From Achatina immaculata (taxonomy: Eukaryota > Mollusca > Gastropoda > Stylommatophora > Achatinidae): 64,000 nucleotides of DNA. This document shows, one piece after another, positions 23,476 to 34,760 of the stretch (its first letter is position 1; each line of letters opens with the position of its first letter). A program made the position numbers and the translations under genes. Under the pieces are notes generated by a model, which was not told where the DNA came from, searched no databases, and saw only the letters and a program-made list of their open reading frames with translations. Location of the stretch: assembly GCA_009760885.1 (NCBI GenBank), contig CM019691.1, positions 33,205,814 to 33,269,813 of the forward strand. Reading direction: 5' to 3'.

Positions 23476-23855
23476 AGTGTTTCTCGGTGGGCGATAACGC
23501 CCCTATGGGCGCTGAAAAGGACCGGGGCAAAAGGGAAGAAAAGGGGGCAGTAGGGAGATGTTGAGGGAAAACGAAGCAGCAGATGGAGGCAATAATACCT
23601 TCCTTCTTAGCACTTTTCAACCTGATATTGAGAAACCTGTGTCCATACATGAAACATCCATCACATTAAAAGTTGAGAAAATAATGAAGTAGTTGAGTTA
23701 TAAATGTGCTCCTACATATTGTTCCTCTTATTGCTCCTCTATTTTTCCTCTTATTGCTCTTCATATTGTACCTCTTATTGGTCCTCTATATTTCCTCTTA
23801 TTGTTCCTCTTAGAAGATATTTTGAGAGCTCGTCTTTCATCTAGAAAAACAAAAT

Positions 23856-23887
<32 letters not shown>

Positions 23888-23999
23888 CTGTTTTCAGAAC
23901 TAATGTTGGCGGTAATGAATCTCCAGTTTTCTCGCCTTGATGGTGCATGTAGCCGGGCCGTGTCCCGTCCTTTCACGTATAATACCTTCCTGTCTACCT

Positions 24000-24400
24000 T
24001 TCGCTCTTTTTTTCCTTCACTCTCCTTCTAATGTGGTCTTCAGTATTTTGTTACGTCTTTTAATATGGTCAAATACTATGCACTTGGAACTGTTTTAAAA
24101 TGTGTGCTGTTATTCTCTTCCTTCTCCATGATACGTGACCTAATTCTCTGTAGATCCACATTTCTGCCACGTTGGTCCTTCTCTCTCTCCAACTGTCTTG
24201 CCTGGAGTACAGTTTCTGCTCAGTACACTAAAACAGAAGTGATACAGCATATTACAAGCACACTTCAGTTTTGTTTTCAAGGGCACATTCCTTGATAACA
24301 GCGTTGTCCTCATGTTGTTGAATGTACGTTTTGCCATTCCTATTCTTTTCTTTATCCCCCTCTCACATCTCCCATCCTTGGTTCGTATACGCTGTAGGTA
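24000..24400 (-). mobile_element. LINE fragment, 3' piece split by a SINE
   Basis: The minus strand reads RTKDGRCERGIKKRIGMAKR, then TFNNMRTTLLSRNVPLKTKL. This continues the reading interrupted at 24666 (KQVKNYTYL). It forms one element with 24667-24885. Confidence 0.85.
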
Positions 24401-24651
24401 AGGTAAAGGTAATCCTGTCATGCCTTAGAAGCACATAGGGATATGGTGTTAGTGCCCATATTTTCCTTGACCTGTCAGCACATTAGAGGGTGATATGGTC
24501 AGTATCACGCCTGGCTGCCTTTCCTTCCCCAGCTCCAGAAGAAGTCGGGTACCCATTTCTACAGCTGGGTGACTGGGGTGCCTATGGCTGGATTCGAACC
24601 CCGACCTTCGCCATGAAAGACCAGTGCACTAACCACTTCGCCGCTCAGACA
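24401..24651 (-). mobile_element. SINE-S, best-preserved copy, with 15-bp TSD
   Basis: On the minus strand the head reads GCGAAGTGGTTAGTGCACTG (A-box) and GGTTCGAATCC (perfect B-box), so the Pol III promoter is intact. A body with core GATACTGACCATATCACCCT follows, then a short CCTTTACCT tail. It is flanked by TATACGCTGTAGGTA (24386-24400) and TATACGCCGTAGATA (24652-24666), a 15-bp target-site duplication with two changes. It is inserted in a LINE. Confidence 0.9.
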
Positions 24652-24885
24652 TATACGCCGTAGATAGGTGTAATTTTTCACCTGTTTCAGTTTCTCTTTT
24701 TTTATGTATATCTGTGGCTTTTCGTCTTTCTTGCTTAACGTCATTGCTTTGATCTTCTTGATACGTTCTCTAGCTCCAATTTTTGGCCTGTGTTGTTTAT
24801 CTCATCTATTAACTTCTGTAGGTTCTGTGGATTCTCTGCTAGAAGGACTGTTTCATCTGCGAACCTTAGACGGTTGATAAGCTAT
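24652..24885 (-). mobile_element. LINE fragment, RT motif C side
   Basis: The minus strand reads NRLRFADETVLLAENPQNLQ (FADE in place of FADD), KLIDEINNTGQKL, then TLSKKDEKPQIYIKKEKLKQ and VKNYTYL. The final Asp-to-Glu change would disable the catalytic pair. It continues into 24000-24400 once the SINE is removed. Confidence 0.87.
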
Positions 24886-25016
24886 CATCAATCTAGCTCA
24901 TTTGACCTTATAATTTATTCTGCCCTAGAACTATCTCATCACAAACCCTCTACCTCTTGAGAGTAAGTAAGTATATACAGAAACATAATGTACGCGCAAG
25001 AACACTGCTGCTGAAA

Positions 25017-25033
25017 CACACACACACACACAT
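25017..25033. repeat. (CA)n next to the Ig1 donor
   Basis: A short CA run lies about 25 bases inside the intron from the donor of exon 25059-25263. Confidence 0.85.
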
Positions 25034-25058
25034 GAACTACTCAGCACCGGGTACTCAC

Positions 25059-25263
25059 CATTCACGTGCAGCATGACTCCTCGGACCTGAACTGGGTCAG
25101 TGTTGATCTGGCACTGGTAGGTCCCTGCATCTGAAGTCTTCACCTTACGTAGATGCAGGTTCCACTCCTTCACATAGGGCCTCTCCAGGCTGATGCGCTC
25201 GTCCGCAATAATACGACGATCCTCCAGTGTGAGTGTTTTACCTCGAGGACTTTGCCATACAAC
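25059..25263 (-). CDS. Second half of Ig1 (V-set), lachesin/IgLON-like protein
   Basis: This 205-base exon enters in phase 0 after a TGCCCTCAG acceptor and leaves in phase 1 at a perfect GTGAGT donor. It opens with VVWQSPRGKTLTLEDRRI, which holds the core tryptophan. It contains the strand-E/F signature EWNLHLRKVKTSDAG and then TYQCQINTDPVQVRG, a typical first-domain motif of lachesin, DPR and IgLON proteins (CQINTDP). The first cysteine of Ig1 is not in this exon, so at least one more coding exon, plus the signal peptide, must lie at higher coordinates. With the three downstream exons the window supports about 263 codons of the protein. Confidence 0.92.
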
Positions 25264-26264
25264 CTGAGGGCAAGATAGTGACCAGCGTTCATAGACTACT
25301 AAGCGAAGTATTAGTTGTGTCTTAGACTGCCTTCGATATAAATATTAGTTGATAAAACTAAGTTTATATCAGTGGAAAAATATCAAGTAAACTGTCAGAA
25401 AGTTGTGTGTATACATTTTTACTCTTTAAAAGTAAACCCTCGATTGAAAAACCTTACTTAGTCACAAATGACGGAGATTTTTTTCTTCCTTCTCGTTTTC
25501 CTCCCTTCTCTTCCTCCTCCTCCTCCTCATCATCATCATCATCATCATGTGGTGTGTCTAAACAGGTGAGCGATTTAGCTTCTCGTAGATTTTAATCTTT
25601 GAAGCTGTTATAAATGTTTTTCATTATGTCGTCTTGTCAAATTATCCATTATCTTCGCTCTCGTCTTACTCTACATCTCCTACCTGGGTTTTTTTAAATA
25701 TTACCAAGCCACCCCCTTCCAAAGATTACCAGTAAATGTTGAAATATCCATTATTGGAAAATCCGTTATCTCAACATCGCATTATCTTGATAAACGGTTT
25801 TTTTTCAAAAATAACTTTCCACAGACATTTCTTATCTGCTTAAAGTACTCTTTAACATTCTTGTCAGCAAGCGCGTCTCTTGCACCCAACGATATTTCGT
25901 TTGATTTGTTTATTTCCAAGACTCACTTTCTTGCAGCAAGACAAGACGCAATATAGCATTTTAATACTCACTTTCATTCAGCAATAGACATGGATCAGGC
26001 AGAGTATTTTCGGTTCTCTTGAAGCAGCTTAAGCCTGGCACACTTTTAATATGGAATTTCATTTCGCTTCTGACGTAAATCTGGTACTTAAATGTATGTA
26101 ATTGTTTCAGGTTGTTTTTTTTTAAAATCCCGTTTATTTTTACACTGTGTTTGAGCGAATAATTCATTTCTGGAGACAACCATTGTTTCTTTTTCTTCTT
26201 GTGCTCAAGAATAGTCCTTTTTTGTTCACTTTGTGTAGAAACAGTTCACGGAAGTAGAAGTATT
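25264..26264. other. Unassigned intron DNA
   Basis: Upstream of the Ig1 exon on the minus strand. It has CTC/ATC triplets at 25510-25550 and is otherwise AT-rich. I looked for the first half of Ig1 here and did not find it. Confidence 0.5.
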
Positions 26265-26545
26265 AAATTCTGGCCATGTGGAATGTCCTTTCCAGAACGT
26301 TGTCCTTCTCATTGTCTCCCTGACTGCAATGCGATCTTGAGCAGTTGAGAAACGTCTCGCAATGATATATTCAGACTTTCCGTGATGTCCTGAGTCCACT
26401 TTAGGGGAGGTATCGCCCATTTTCTCATTTGCTGGGCGCTACGCCTTCTGCTATAAGCCTCTCCAAATAAGTCTGTTGATGTGGCCTAAGTATTTTATCT
26501 TTCTAACTTTGATAGTGTTTTTTCTGATGGTGCAGTTTAGTTGTA
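26265..26545 (-). mobile_element. LINE 3' fragment
   Basis: The minus strand reads NTIKVRKIKYLGHINRLIWR, then PPLKWTQDITESLNISLRDV and SQLLKIALQSGRQ. This is the C-terminal KYLGH to W-xx-DI region of a LINE, distinct from fam-1 to fam-4. Several stops are present. Confidence 0.75.
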
Positions 26546-26964
26546 CAAGATGTAAAAATGAAAGTAATGCATCGTGTCCTGAGATATAGTGTTATTATTT
26601 TTGTTTTGTTGGACTTGTTGACACATTAGAACAGAAGTTATTAATCTTTCTACGATAATAGACACGACACCTAACGAATTATCCAATATTTTCGTCAGAC
26701 TGTGGAAATAATCATCATCATCACCACCACCACCCTCACCAGCTTCACCAGTGCTACTAGGGTCCCAGATGTCCTCAAAAGATGGCAGCAGCTTGGTTTT
26801 CCTTCACAACGGATACCTTGGAGCCGAACAGCCGAAAGATAATTATAATCTAACAACAGTTTCTCACAAACAGAAACTCTTTAAAGACCATTTTTCCACC
26901 CACAACCCTATCATTTGGTTCCCTTGCTTTCAAGTGATACGGGTACCCCTGGTTAGGAACTCTG

Positions 26965-27128
26965 GCTCTAGAAGGTGATGTAATAAGTGCCACGTCTGGT
27001 TGCTTTATCAACCACTGCTCCCAGGATGAGTCAAGAATTTTGTTTTTTAAAATTTCGTTAACCGGCGGGTCAAGTCCATCGGCCTTCGTCGTGAAAGAAG
27101 GAATACAATAACCGTTTCATTACTTTCA
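26965..27128 (-). mobile_element. SINE-S relic
   Basis: It retains a degenerate core (GGTGATGTAATAAGTGCCAC, then GTCTGGTTGCTTT) and a broken tRNA-like head (GTCAAGTCC in place of the B-box). This is the oldest-looking copy. Confidence 0.55.
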
Positions 27129-28375
27129 CAAGTGCGGCATGTACGAAAGAGCAACAACAACAACAACAACAAAAGTAATTCTCACGTGAAATACTCGTAA
27201 TAAACATAGCTACATCTCAACACAACTTCTGACTACTTTTATAAAGACCCCAACACCCCCACCCCGCCCCCCAAATTAGACGAGCGCTTAAATATTCTGT
27301 CAAGCAACTTCGACATTCTGGACAGAACCACTAAAAATTATACAAAGTAATTCCAGCAGAGATCATTGTGGTTTGGGGACGAAGGAGGAATGTTGGGGGG
27401 GGGGGGTACATCAGATTTACGAGTTCGGATTAGTAATAGGAATTTAAAGTTAACTTGTCACTTGCTAGACCTCGTCAGACCAAATCCTTGACGCTAACGC
27501 AGACGAGAGTTCCAGCGCGACAACAAATATAACTGTGGTAAAAAAAATACATCTTTATTGCCATCTCCAGCAAATCATTATCCCTTTGCGTTCCTAGTCG
27601 GGGGGGGGGGGCAAAGTTCGTTCCCAAGGAAACGTCATTTCTTAATAATCGCTGAATCATTTGGCGTGTCTGTAATTTTTTTTTTAATATTAAACGCAGT
27701 CGATGGGGTTAGTGTTTCACACAGCTCGGAACCTGTAGGAAAAAAAACTTCATATTCCCGCGGGATTACCTCTGTACCGGGATAAGTAAGGGCTTTTTTT
27801 TTTGTCCCACGAAAAGTTTTTCCCCCGAACCTTGCCAGCTCGGGACATTCCTTGTGGATTCCTGGAAAATGAAGCTGACATGTTTGAAAAAAAAGACAAA
27901 GATGAATTTTTTTTTTTTTTTTGGGGGGGGGGGAGGGGTTTGTTTGTTGGTTTCAGCTCGTGACCTCCCAGCAATCAATTAAAAGGTCAAGCTTTTATAA
28001 AACAAGCATTGCCATCTGCAGTAATCCTCTGGTTTGTGGATTAAGTGTCTTATGTAAAAAAAAAATTGCAGAATATGATGGCTTGGCCACGTTCTGTTGC
28101 AGTCTAACAACTTGTATGAGTGTACAGAAGCACTACGTTCAAGACCCAGGAGTTTTGATGGTGAGGCATCATCATTACGCCGACGTTTAAGTACTGAACT
28201 GTTGTAACCGTACGGTGGCGAGAAGAGCTGAAGCTCGTGCTGAAGATGAGTGACATCGGGGGGGGGGGGCGGAATCACGTGATAAAGATATGAGGAAAAA
28301 AGGAGGCAGGCTTCAGATGACACACGACGGGCGAGGCCCAACAAAAGGTCCCACGAAGTAGCCTGGAGAACGAAA
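27129..28375. other. Intron DNA with homopolymer runs
   Basis: It contains an AAC tract at about 27155-27175 and G/T runs near 27395, 27600, 27905-27937 and 28257-28270. No gene or element is recognised. Short frames crossing the runs are unreliable. Confidence 0.5.
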
Positions 28376-28557
28376 GTGACAGAGCTAAATCTACCACAGT
28401 GGCAGAGCTAAGTCTGCCAGAGTGACAGAGCTAAGTCTGCCACAGTGCCAGGGCTAGTGATAGAGCAGAGTCTGCAAGAGTGATGGAACTAAGTCTGCCA
28501 CAGTGACAGAGCTAAGTCTGCCAGAGTGACAGAGCTAGGTCTGCCAGAGTGACAGGG
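28376..28557. repeat. 24-bp minisatellite
   Basis: About seven copies of AGTGACAGAGCTAAGTCTGC plus CA or CAG, with small indels. Confidence 0.9.
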
Positions 28558-29254
28558 GCCTGAAAAGCAGACGTTTTGGTCAATAAATTAACTGTGTTGG
28601 AAGCAAGGACTTCGAATCGTCAGCGCTTACTCGATCTACCTGCTGATAGGTAGTTCGTGTGAGTCTTCAATTAGCCGAAAGAAGTGGACCACCCCGGTGG
28701 AGATTCTGCATCGCTAATGTAAAATGAGCTGTCTTATGCCCCCTCCCCCAACAGCACAATAACAGCGTTATCCATACACTAATGCTAGCCAGTAAATGAG
28801 ACAGCGAAGAATTAAAATGAGTTTCATAGATATTGCCTCACGTTCTGTAAACCTTCGCCTTGTCCTGGCGTAACTCTAATGTTAATGATTTATATGAGTC
28901 AGAGCCCTGTTAACCAGTGTTGCTAAGATGACACGGGCATCAAGGCTGGCGTGCCATAACCACCATAGCTTTATCCATTTTCTGTGTATTACTGCAGGAA
29001 ATAGGATATTTCGTTGCTTTATCTTTGCCACTGGAATAAGATCGATTCGCGTGAAATTTGCTGAGCAGTTTGTCTCTTTGATATATGCTAGGAATTAAGG
29101 AAAATCAGGTCAGTTTACTTCAAATCCAACTTCCTTCCTGTTTTTTTTCTCCTTTCTTTAAGATCTCCACGAACATTAGATAGGAAAAACTGAAGCTCAC
29201 AGCTCAGATAGATCATCATCATCATCATCATCATTCATACAAGTACAAACAGAT

Positions 29255-29545
29255 CAGCCAGCCAGCCAACCAGTCAACCAACTAACCAACCAACTAGTCA
29301 ACAGACAAACGAACCAGCCAGTCAGCAAACGAACAGCCAACAAACCAACCAGCTAATAAACCAACCAGTCAACCAGCTAACAAACCAACCAGTCAACCTG
29401 CTAACAAACAAACCAATCAACCAGCCAACAAACAGCCAACAAACGAACCAATTAGCCAATCAATCAATCAATTTGCCAGTCAACCAACCAACCAATCAAT
29501 CAAACAACCAACCGACGGACCAACTAATCAATAAACCAACCATAT
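29255..29545. repeat. Degenerate (AACC)n-type tract
   Basis: About 290 bases of mutated CCAACCAAC and CCAGCCAAC tetramer repeats, preceded by an ATC run at 29212-29234. Confidence 0.9.
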
Positions 29546-29639
29546 AACCAACGAATCAATCATGTTCTTGGTCTCTTTGCCCTGTATGCAGGAAACTCTC
29601 TACTGTAGAGAGCGGACCAATAACACAACTCCTTCAGAT

Positions 29640-29849
29640 CATCAGATGAAGTACCCCTCCCCTCAGACAAGTGTTTCGGCCCTATTAAACCCCTGGCACC
29701 CTAAGGGGGGTGGGCCCCTCTGGGTCATGACCTCCAGAGGTCTTGTGAGTTGTTGCTTTTTTTTGTCCCGGGATTGAATCTATTATCTTCCAGTTGGCAC
29801 TGCACTTTGAAGTGCATCTTTAGCGATTTAGCTACAGAGGACTGGTAGT
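29640..29849 (-). mobile_element. tRNA-derived SINE (SINE-J, single copy)
   Basis: The minus strand gives a tRNA-like head CTGTAGCTAAATCGCTAAAG with B-box-like GATTCAATCCCGGG about 50 bases on. A GC-rich body and a T/A stretch follow. It lies immediately 3' of the next LINE fragment. Confidence 0.55.
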
Positions 29850-30090
29850 GGTTGTGACAAACGAAATTATTTAAATTCTCAGTGCTTGTTTCGCATACTC
29901 CACAGCCAGCATGAGGCCTTTCTGCTGTTTCTGAAAGGCTTTTCAATGCCCATGCTCTTGCTTGTCCCTTTATGCCCAGTTGCTTACATAGGTCGTATGC
30001 TGATGTTGCTACGAATCCTCTCGCTTCCACTTCTACAGCTATCATTTTTGTCCTGACTCCTCCTTTATAGTGTATTGTATGCAAAAAGAA
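29850..30090 (-). mobile_element. LINE ORF2 C-terminal fragment
   Basis: The minus strand reads TKMIAVEVEARGFVATSAYD, then LCKQLGIKGQARAWALKSLS and ETAERPHAGC. The VEVG-RGF to ETAERAS pattern is the conserved end of a different animal LINE group from fam-1 to fam-4. Confidence 0.7.
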
Positions 30091-30599
30091 AAAAAAAAGG
30101 TATCGAAGACGCCTAAACCTATTTTGCCAGTTATGATAAAGATTTGTCCAACAACTGCAGTTCCATGTCATCTACAGCAAGTCAACATCAGCTTCTTACA
30201 GTCAACATGTAAATCATGGCTTCATGCGTTAGTAAATAATCTCAGGCGTTACGTAGTCAGCAAACATACTTCAGCTTCCAGTAAGTAAACTTCAACTTCT
30301 CGTAGCCAGTAAATAAACATAGAATCCCACAGTTAGTAAACAAATTACAGAAATTAGCGAGTTAGAAAAATTGCCACCAGCATCAATGAGTAATGTCGGC
30401 GTAGACCCATGCAATGTTCCTAATCTGATAGTATCGCATGGATTAAGAAGTTATTATTTATATGTTTACCCTGCTGTGAATCTTGTTAAAATGTTTGCTT
30501 TGATATGCGCACAATTTTAAATGTTTCCAAGTACTAATATTGTCGCTATAAGAATTACTGTTTTTCTAAATGAATTTTTGTTCAAGGTAGGCCTGGCCG

Positions 30600-30830
30600 A
30601 ATCGATAGTGACACGCTTTCTTGATCTTCTTATCTGTCTGCTTATGCCATTACCATCGCAGGGAATTTCAGACATCGGTCCAGAGCACGGTGAGAGGCCT
30701 GGGTAGCTGTCATGTTATGTTTCCTCAGTGTGTCTTTCAACACTTTTTCATTGGGTCGTCCAGATGTCTAGCTGTTCTGGATCCATGGGTACCAAATGCC
30801 AAAAACACTAAATTCTGATTCTCAATGTAC
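30600..30830 (-). mobile_element. Probable LINE C-terminal fragment
   Basis: The minus strand, with a frameshift, reads LAFGTHGSRTARHL and then RPNEKVLKDTLRKHNMTATQ, ending ALDRCLKFPAMV. This is compatible with the GRP-x-R-xKD to DR-KW end of LINE polyproteins. There is no diagnostic RT motif, so this is tentative. Confidence 0.35.
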
Positions 30831-31077
30831 TCCTTGTCAGGTCAGTTTACTTCAAATCCAACTTCCCCTTCCCACCATTTGCCGGATTATTCCATTGTCG
30901 TGACTGGTCCCTTCTTGTCTTGTTTACCATTTTTCTTAAGCATGACATCTGGCATGCCATTATCTTTCTGTCACGGTATTTAGTGAGTGTCCATGTTTGA
31001 CATTGGCAACAAAGAATCGGGGGGGGGGGTGTGATTATTGTTTGAAGAGTTGTTTCTTAGTGTTCACCGAGATATTT

Positions 31078-31207
31078 GGATGTCTTAGGACCAGTGCATG
31101 TTGACAGGTAACATGTCTTAGGACCGGTGCATGTTGACAGGTAACATGTCTTAGGACCGGTGCATGTTGACAGGTAACATGTCTTAGGACCGGTGCATGT
31201 TGACAGG
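31078..31207. repeat. 33-bp minisatellite, four copies
   Basis: Unit TGTCTTAGGACCGGTGCATG followed by TTGACAGGTAACA. The first copy differs by one base. Confidence 0.95.
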
Positions 31208-32434
31208 TTACACTTTTCTCTTGTTCTCTTTTCTCGCCCGCTATTCTCTCGTCGACTCAGACATAAGAATAGGGGTGGGGGGATTTCGATACTCTATGTC
31301 GAGGGCAAACCATCTCCGATGCACGGCGAGACACACTGGTCAGCCCTGCTATAGGTGGATGAATGAGAAAACGTGATACTGCACAAAACATCTCACCCCC
31401 CTATAAAATAAAAGACTTCCCCCAGATCAATATATTTACTTGCACTGTTTGCAGTATTGTTGGATCTTGCAGTCATGTTTTTCTTTTTTTCTTGCTTCAC
31501 TTTGAAACATAAAAACAAGTTGCACTTTCCGAAAAAAGTGCCATCTTGCATTCTAGAGGATACTATACTATGTGATCTCATTCTAAATTTGCATACGTGT
31601 GTCTGTTTGTCTGGCTGTGAATTTCTATATAGTCCGACTGTAATATCTTTTCTGCTCTTAAATGCCTTTTCGGGCCTGTATATCACGTTCTGCCTTCAGC
31701 TTAGTTCTATTTGTCATCCCTCCTCCATCTTTCTCTTTTAATCCGGGCACTGCACGAGCAAGTCTGGACTGAGGCGCACCAGCGCATATTTATCATATCT
31801 GTTTGTCTGCATGGGCGAGGGTATGGGAGGGCTGGGCCAGAGAATTCTCTGGTCAGGAATAAATATATTTACACTAATTGTGACACCTTGGTGGCGCTGT
31901 GGTTTTGGGCAATTAATGTATTGAGCTGGGTAAAGGGCATCTGATACTGTCCAAGTTAGAGAGTCGTCTTTTCATTGTTATTGGACTCTTAGCGGGAATA
32001 AAAATAAGAAAGGTTTGTATGTTGTTGTTTTTTCTTTTCTTTTCTTCCAAAGGCTTTGACAAAAAAGTGGATTTGTCAGAGTTCGTGAATTGTAACCATC
32101 AATATGTGCCACGTCACTTGGTGCTGGCAATCACGGGCCTCTCCATTTTTGCCAGCTTTTCGTGTTTCGGAATAATTTGTGTGTCTCAACTTTTATATTT
32201 TCGCTGTTGTTATCCTATGTCATGTCAGTTTCTTTGTCTGAAGAATGGTCATTTTTTGTTGTTTTTTTTTAAGTTCTCATTCATTTTACTTTAAAAAAAT
32301 TAGTTTCTATCAGCTTTTCAGACTTTCGTGAAACAAGGAATATTTAGTAGAGAGGCTTCATATGTCTCCCACTAGTGGTCTTCTTGGAAGCTGAAATGGT
32401 GTGTGCTATTGTGGCGGCATCGTGATAAAGGCTA
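31208..32434. other. Unassigned DNA
   Basis: No repeat or gene is recognised. Frames of 77-97 codons on both strands show no motif, and their composition is that of intron. Confidence 0.5.
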
Positions 32435-32715
32435 ACGAACCAAAGTTGCATAAGACCCCTCTCTCATCTCTTCGTTGTTGCCCCTAGCAACCGGTTAAGC
32501 CAGGCTACTGCCCCCTCCACCCCCCCCCCCCGGGATCTTCGTGATCCTCATGGAGGTGGACCCTGCAAAGAAGTTTGCTTCTCCGTTTCATTCAGTAAAG
32601 CTGAGTACAGTAACTCGGTTTCGGACAGATACGAAGTCTACCTCCTAGCAGTCACACCCATCAGGTGCACAATAACATCTTTCTCCAAGTTCCATGGATA
32701 CACAGCAACAATAAC
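32435..32715 (+). mobile_element. D-rep copy 3, diverged
   Basis: It shares GGCTAACGAACCAAAGTTGC, CATGGAGGTGGACCCTGCAA and AGTTCCATGGATACA-type blocks in the same order as the other copies. It ends in CAGCAACAATAAC and contains a C-run. Confidence 0.65.
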
Positions 32716-32867
32716 GACAAATTAAACAATGATCTTCTTCTAATCTTAAAAATTTCTTAATATTTTAGTTTGTAAACTCTTATAGTTTTAGTTTATAAAC
32801 TCGTATAGTTTTAGTGTATAAACTGAGAAGAGCTAGAGAGACAAAAAAATTTTGTCAAAAAAAAAAA

Positions 32868-33115
32868 AATAAGAGAGAGACAATGTATTTGGACATGCAA
32901 TGAGAGTAGGGGGCATTGAAAATATTGTAACTACAGGAAAAACAGAGGGAAGAAGAGCCAGGGGAAGACCGAGAGAAATGATACTGGACAGTCTGACGAG
33001 ATGGTGTGAGAAGAGGTCACCAACTGAGCTAATGGCCCGCATGAAGGATCGGGTACTCTGGAGAAGCATAATAGCCAACGCCGGACGGCACGGTACCTGA
33101 TGATGATGATGAAAC
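32868..33115 (+). mobile_element. LINE fam-4 3' fragment with (TGA)n tail
   Basis: The plus strand reads FGHAMRVGGIENIVTTGKTE, GRRARGRPREMILDSLTRWC, then MKDRVLWRSIIANAGRHGT and a stop, followed by TGATGATGATGATGA. The frame is open throughout. Confidence 0.9.
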
Positions 33116-33494
33116 TGGTATATGGCGCTACCGGACTACGTAGAAATCCAGTTATTTACAGATCTGGCCCTCATATGACTCTATTTTTCCTTCTTGCAGT
33201 GACGCCGTGTGATGCGAGATGTAACTTCGCCCTGCAGGTACTTCTCCTTAAAACTAGCTCATCCCGTGCACATTTGTAAAGCCAGGTCGACTTGAGGGCG
33301 TCGGTACCAGGTGTTCCACCCAGTCTTCTGATGCAAGCGCAGTAACCTGTCGACTTTGTTCCTTGAGTCTCTAGAAATAAAAGTTACCTCTCATGGAACA
33401 TCATCATCTTCTCGTGTTTCAGCAATAAATCGCATTCTTCTCACATTATTATGTCTTAAAGTGTCAGTGGGGGATTAAGACGCTGCCTGGTTGT

Positions 33495-33800
33495 GCCAGT
33501 CAGCGTCCAGTAGCTGGCATGCCGGAGGAGTCAGGGGCAGCAACCTCTCCTTCGGTACCCCTAGTAACGGATGTGGTCTGGTTAACGGGGCATGGATCTC
33601 CATAGTCTCCATGGTGGTGGAGTCTGCTGAAAAAGTATTGGACACCCCCTGCTTTTTTTTTTTAGCTGCACCCAGAGAGTGAAAAAAAATAGCTGCCTTG
33701 ACCGGGTCCCAATCTGACGCGATGTTGTGTCTCAACATCTCCACCGTATCGGCTGTAAAGAATACCAGCCCGCAGATACCGGAAGAAGAAGAAGAAGGTG
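33495..33800 (+). mobile_element. D-rep copy 4
   Basis: It contains TCCTTCGGTACCCCTAGTAA, GGTGGTGGAGTCTGCTGAAA and a TCGGCTGTAAAGAATACC block matching copies 1 and 2. It ends in GAAGAAGAAGAAG. Confidence 0.75.
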
Positions 33801-33809
33801 TGACTGAGG

Positions 33810-34760
33810 AGTATTTAAATGCTTATATTTCTTTATACGATAATGATGATAAAGAAGATAAAGTAGATGTATATACTGGCTGCAGATATTGCTGATAATA
33901 ATTTTGCTAAACAGCTTCAGTAGTAGCTGATTAGTGAAGAATATTGTACAAATATCCATGATATTTTTGCTTAGAGATCTTTTGTCATTTCTTCTAAATC
34001 TACCGTTTAAATGCTGTTATTTTTTACTGTATATCCCTTTAATGGATAAGGGAAGACCTTAAAACATATAAAAACAGGAAAGATAAATGGCAGGAGAGGC
34101 AAAGGAAGCTAAGAGCGGAGGTAATGAATAGTCTAGCTCAATAACATGATAAAAATAGCCGAGTTGATAATCAAAAATATAGATCAGGTTCATAAGGGAA
34201 GCTTGATCGCTCATGCCATCCTGGCACAGAAAATGTTGATAATAATTTGATATTCATCAAAGTGTGATAAAAAAAACATTTGAACTTCTTACATAATATC
34301 GACCAAACTTGTCAATTAACAAAGAAAAATCGTTAACATCTTGTTTCTGAATACCCGTTCTAGTTAATAATAAATGTAAAGCTATCATTTGTACTTGTTT
34401 ACATGCAGAAGACAACCCGGCACGGAAGGCGACCATGATCAACCAGGTGGTCCTTCAATCCAGGCTAAGATTTTAATCTAAAAACCCTCACCCCTACGAG
34501 GTGGTGCAGTTATCTAGCAACCACCATGCGCTGTATAAAGAAGAATTTTAAAAAAAGATGACAACGATGAAAATCATAAATGAGGATGCAGATACATTTT
34601 CTTTTTCAAATAAGAAATAACCAGGCGTATCTCACAGTGAGACGTATGGTTAGACTCCGAAAAATCGCACACGTAGCACTTTTGAAGTCTAAACATACAA
34701 CATTGCGCTCTATATACTGAATTTAATGCCTTTTATTTTCGTCGATATAAATATCTTTAC
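33810..34760. other. Unassigned AT-rich DNA
   Basis: No gene or element is recognised between D-rep copy 4 and the candidate signal exon. Confidence 0.5.

Noticed and set aside
23475..23643. Possible hAT-type MITE (CAGTGTTTCTC to GAGAAACCTGTG)
   Set aside because: The ends resemble hAT termini, but the inverted match is short and imperfect and no 8-bp target duplication is present.
24590..24651. Candidate functional tRNA gene
   Set aside because: A and B boxes are present, but the acceptor stem does not pair and the head continues into a SINE body. The same holds for 45960, 55415 and 61500.
33201..33238. 38-bp plus-strand micro-exon look-alike (TTCTTGCAG acceptor, GTACTT donor)
   Set aside because: Too short, on the opposite strand from the only gene, and without partner exons.
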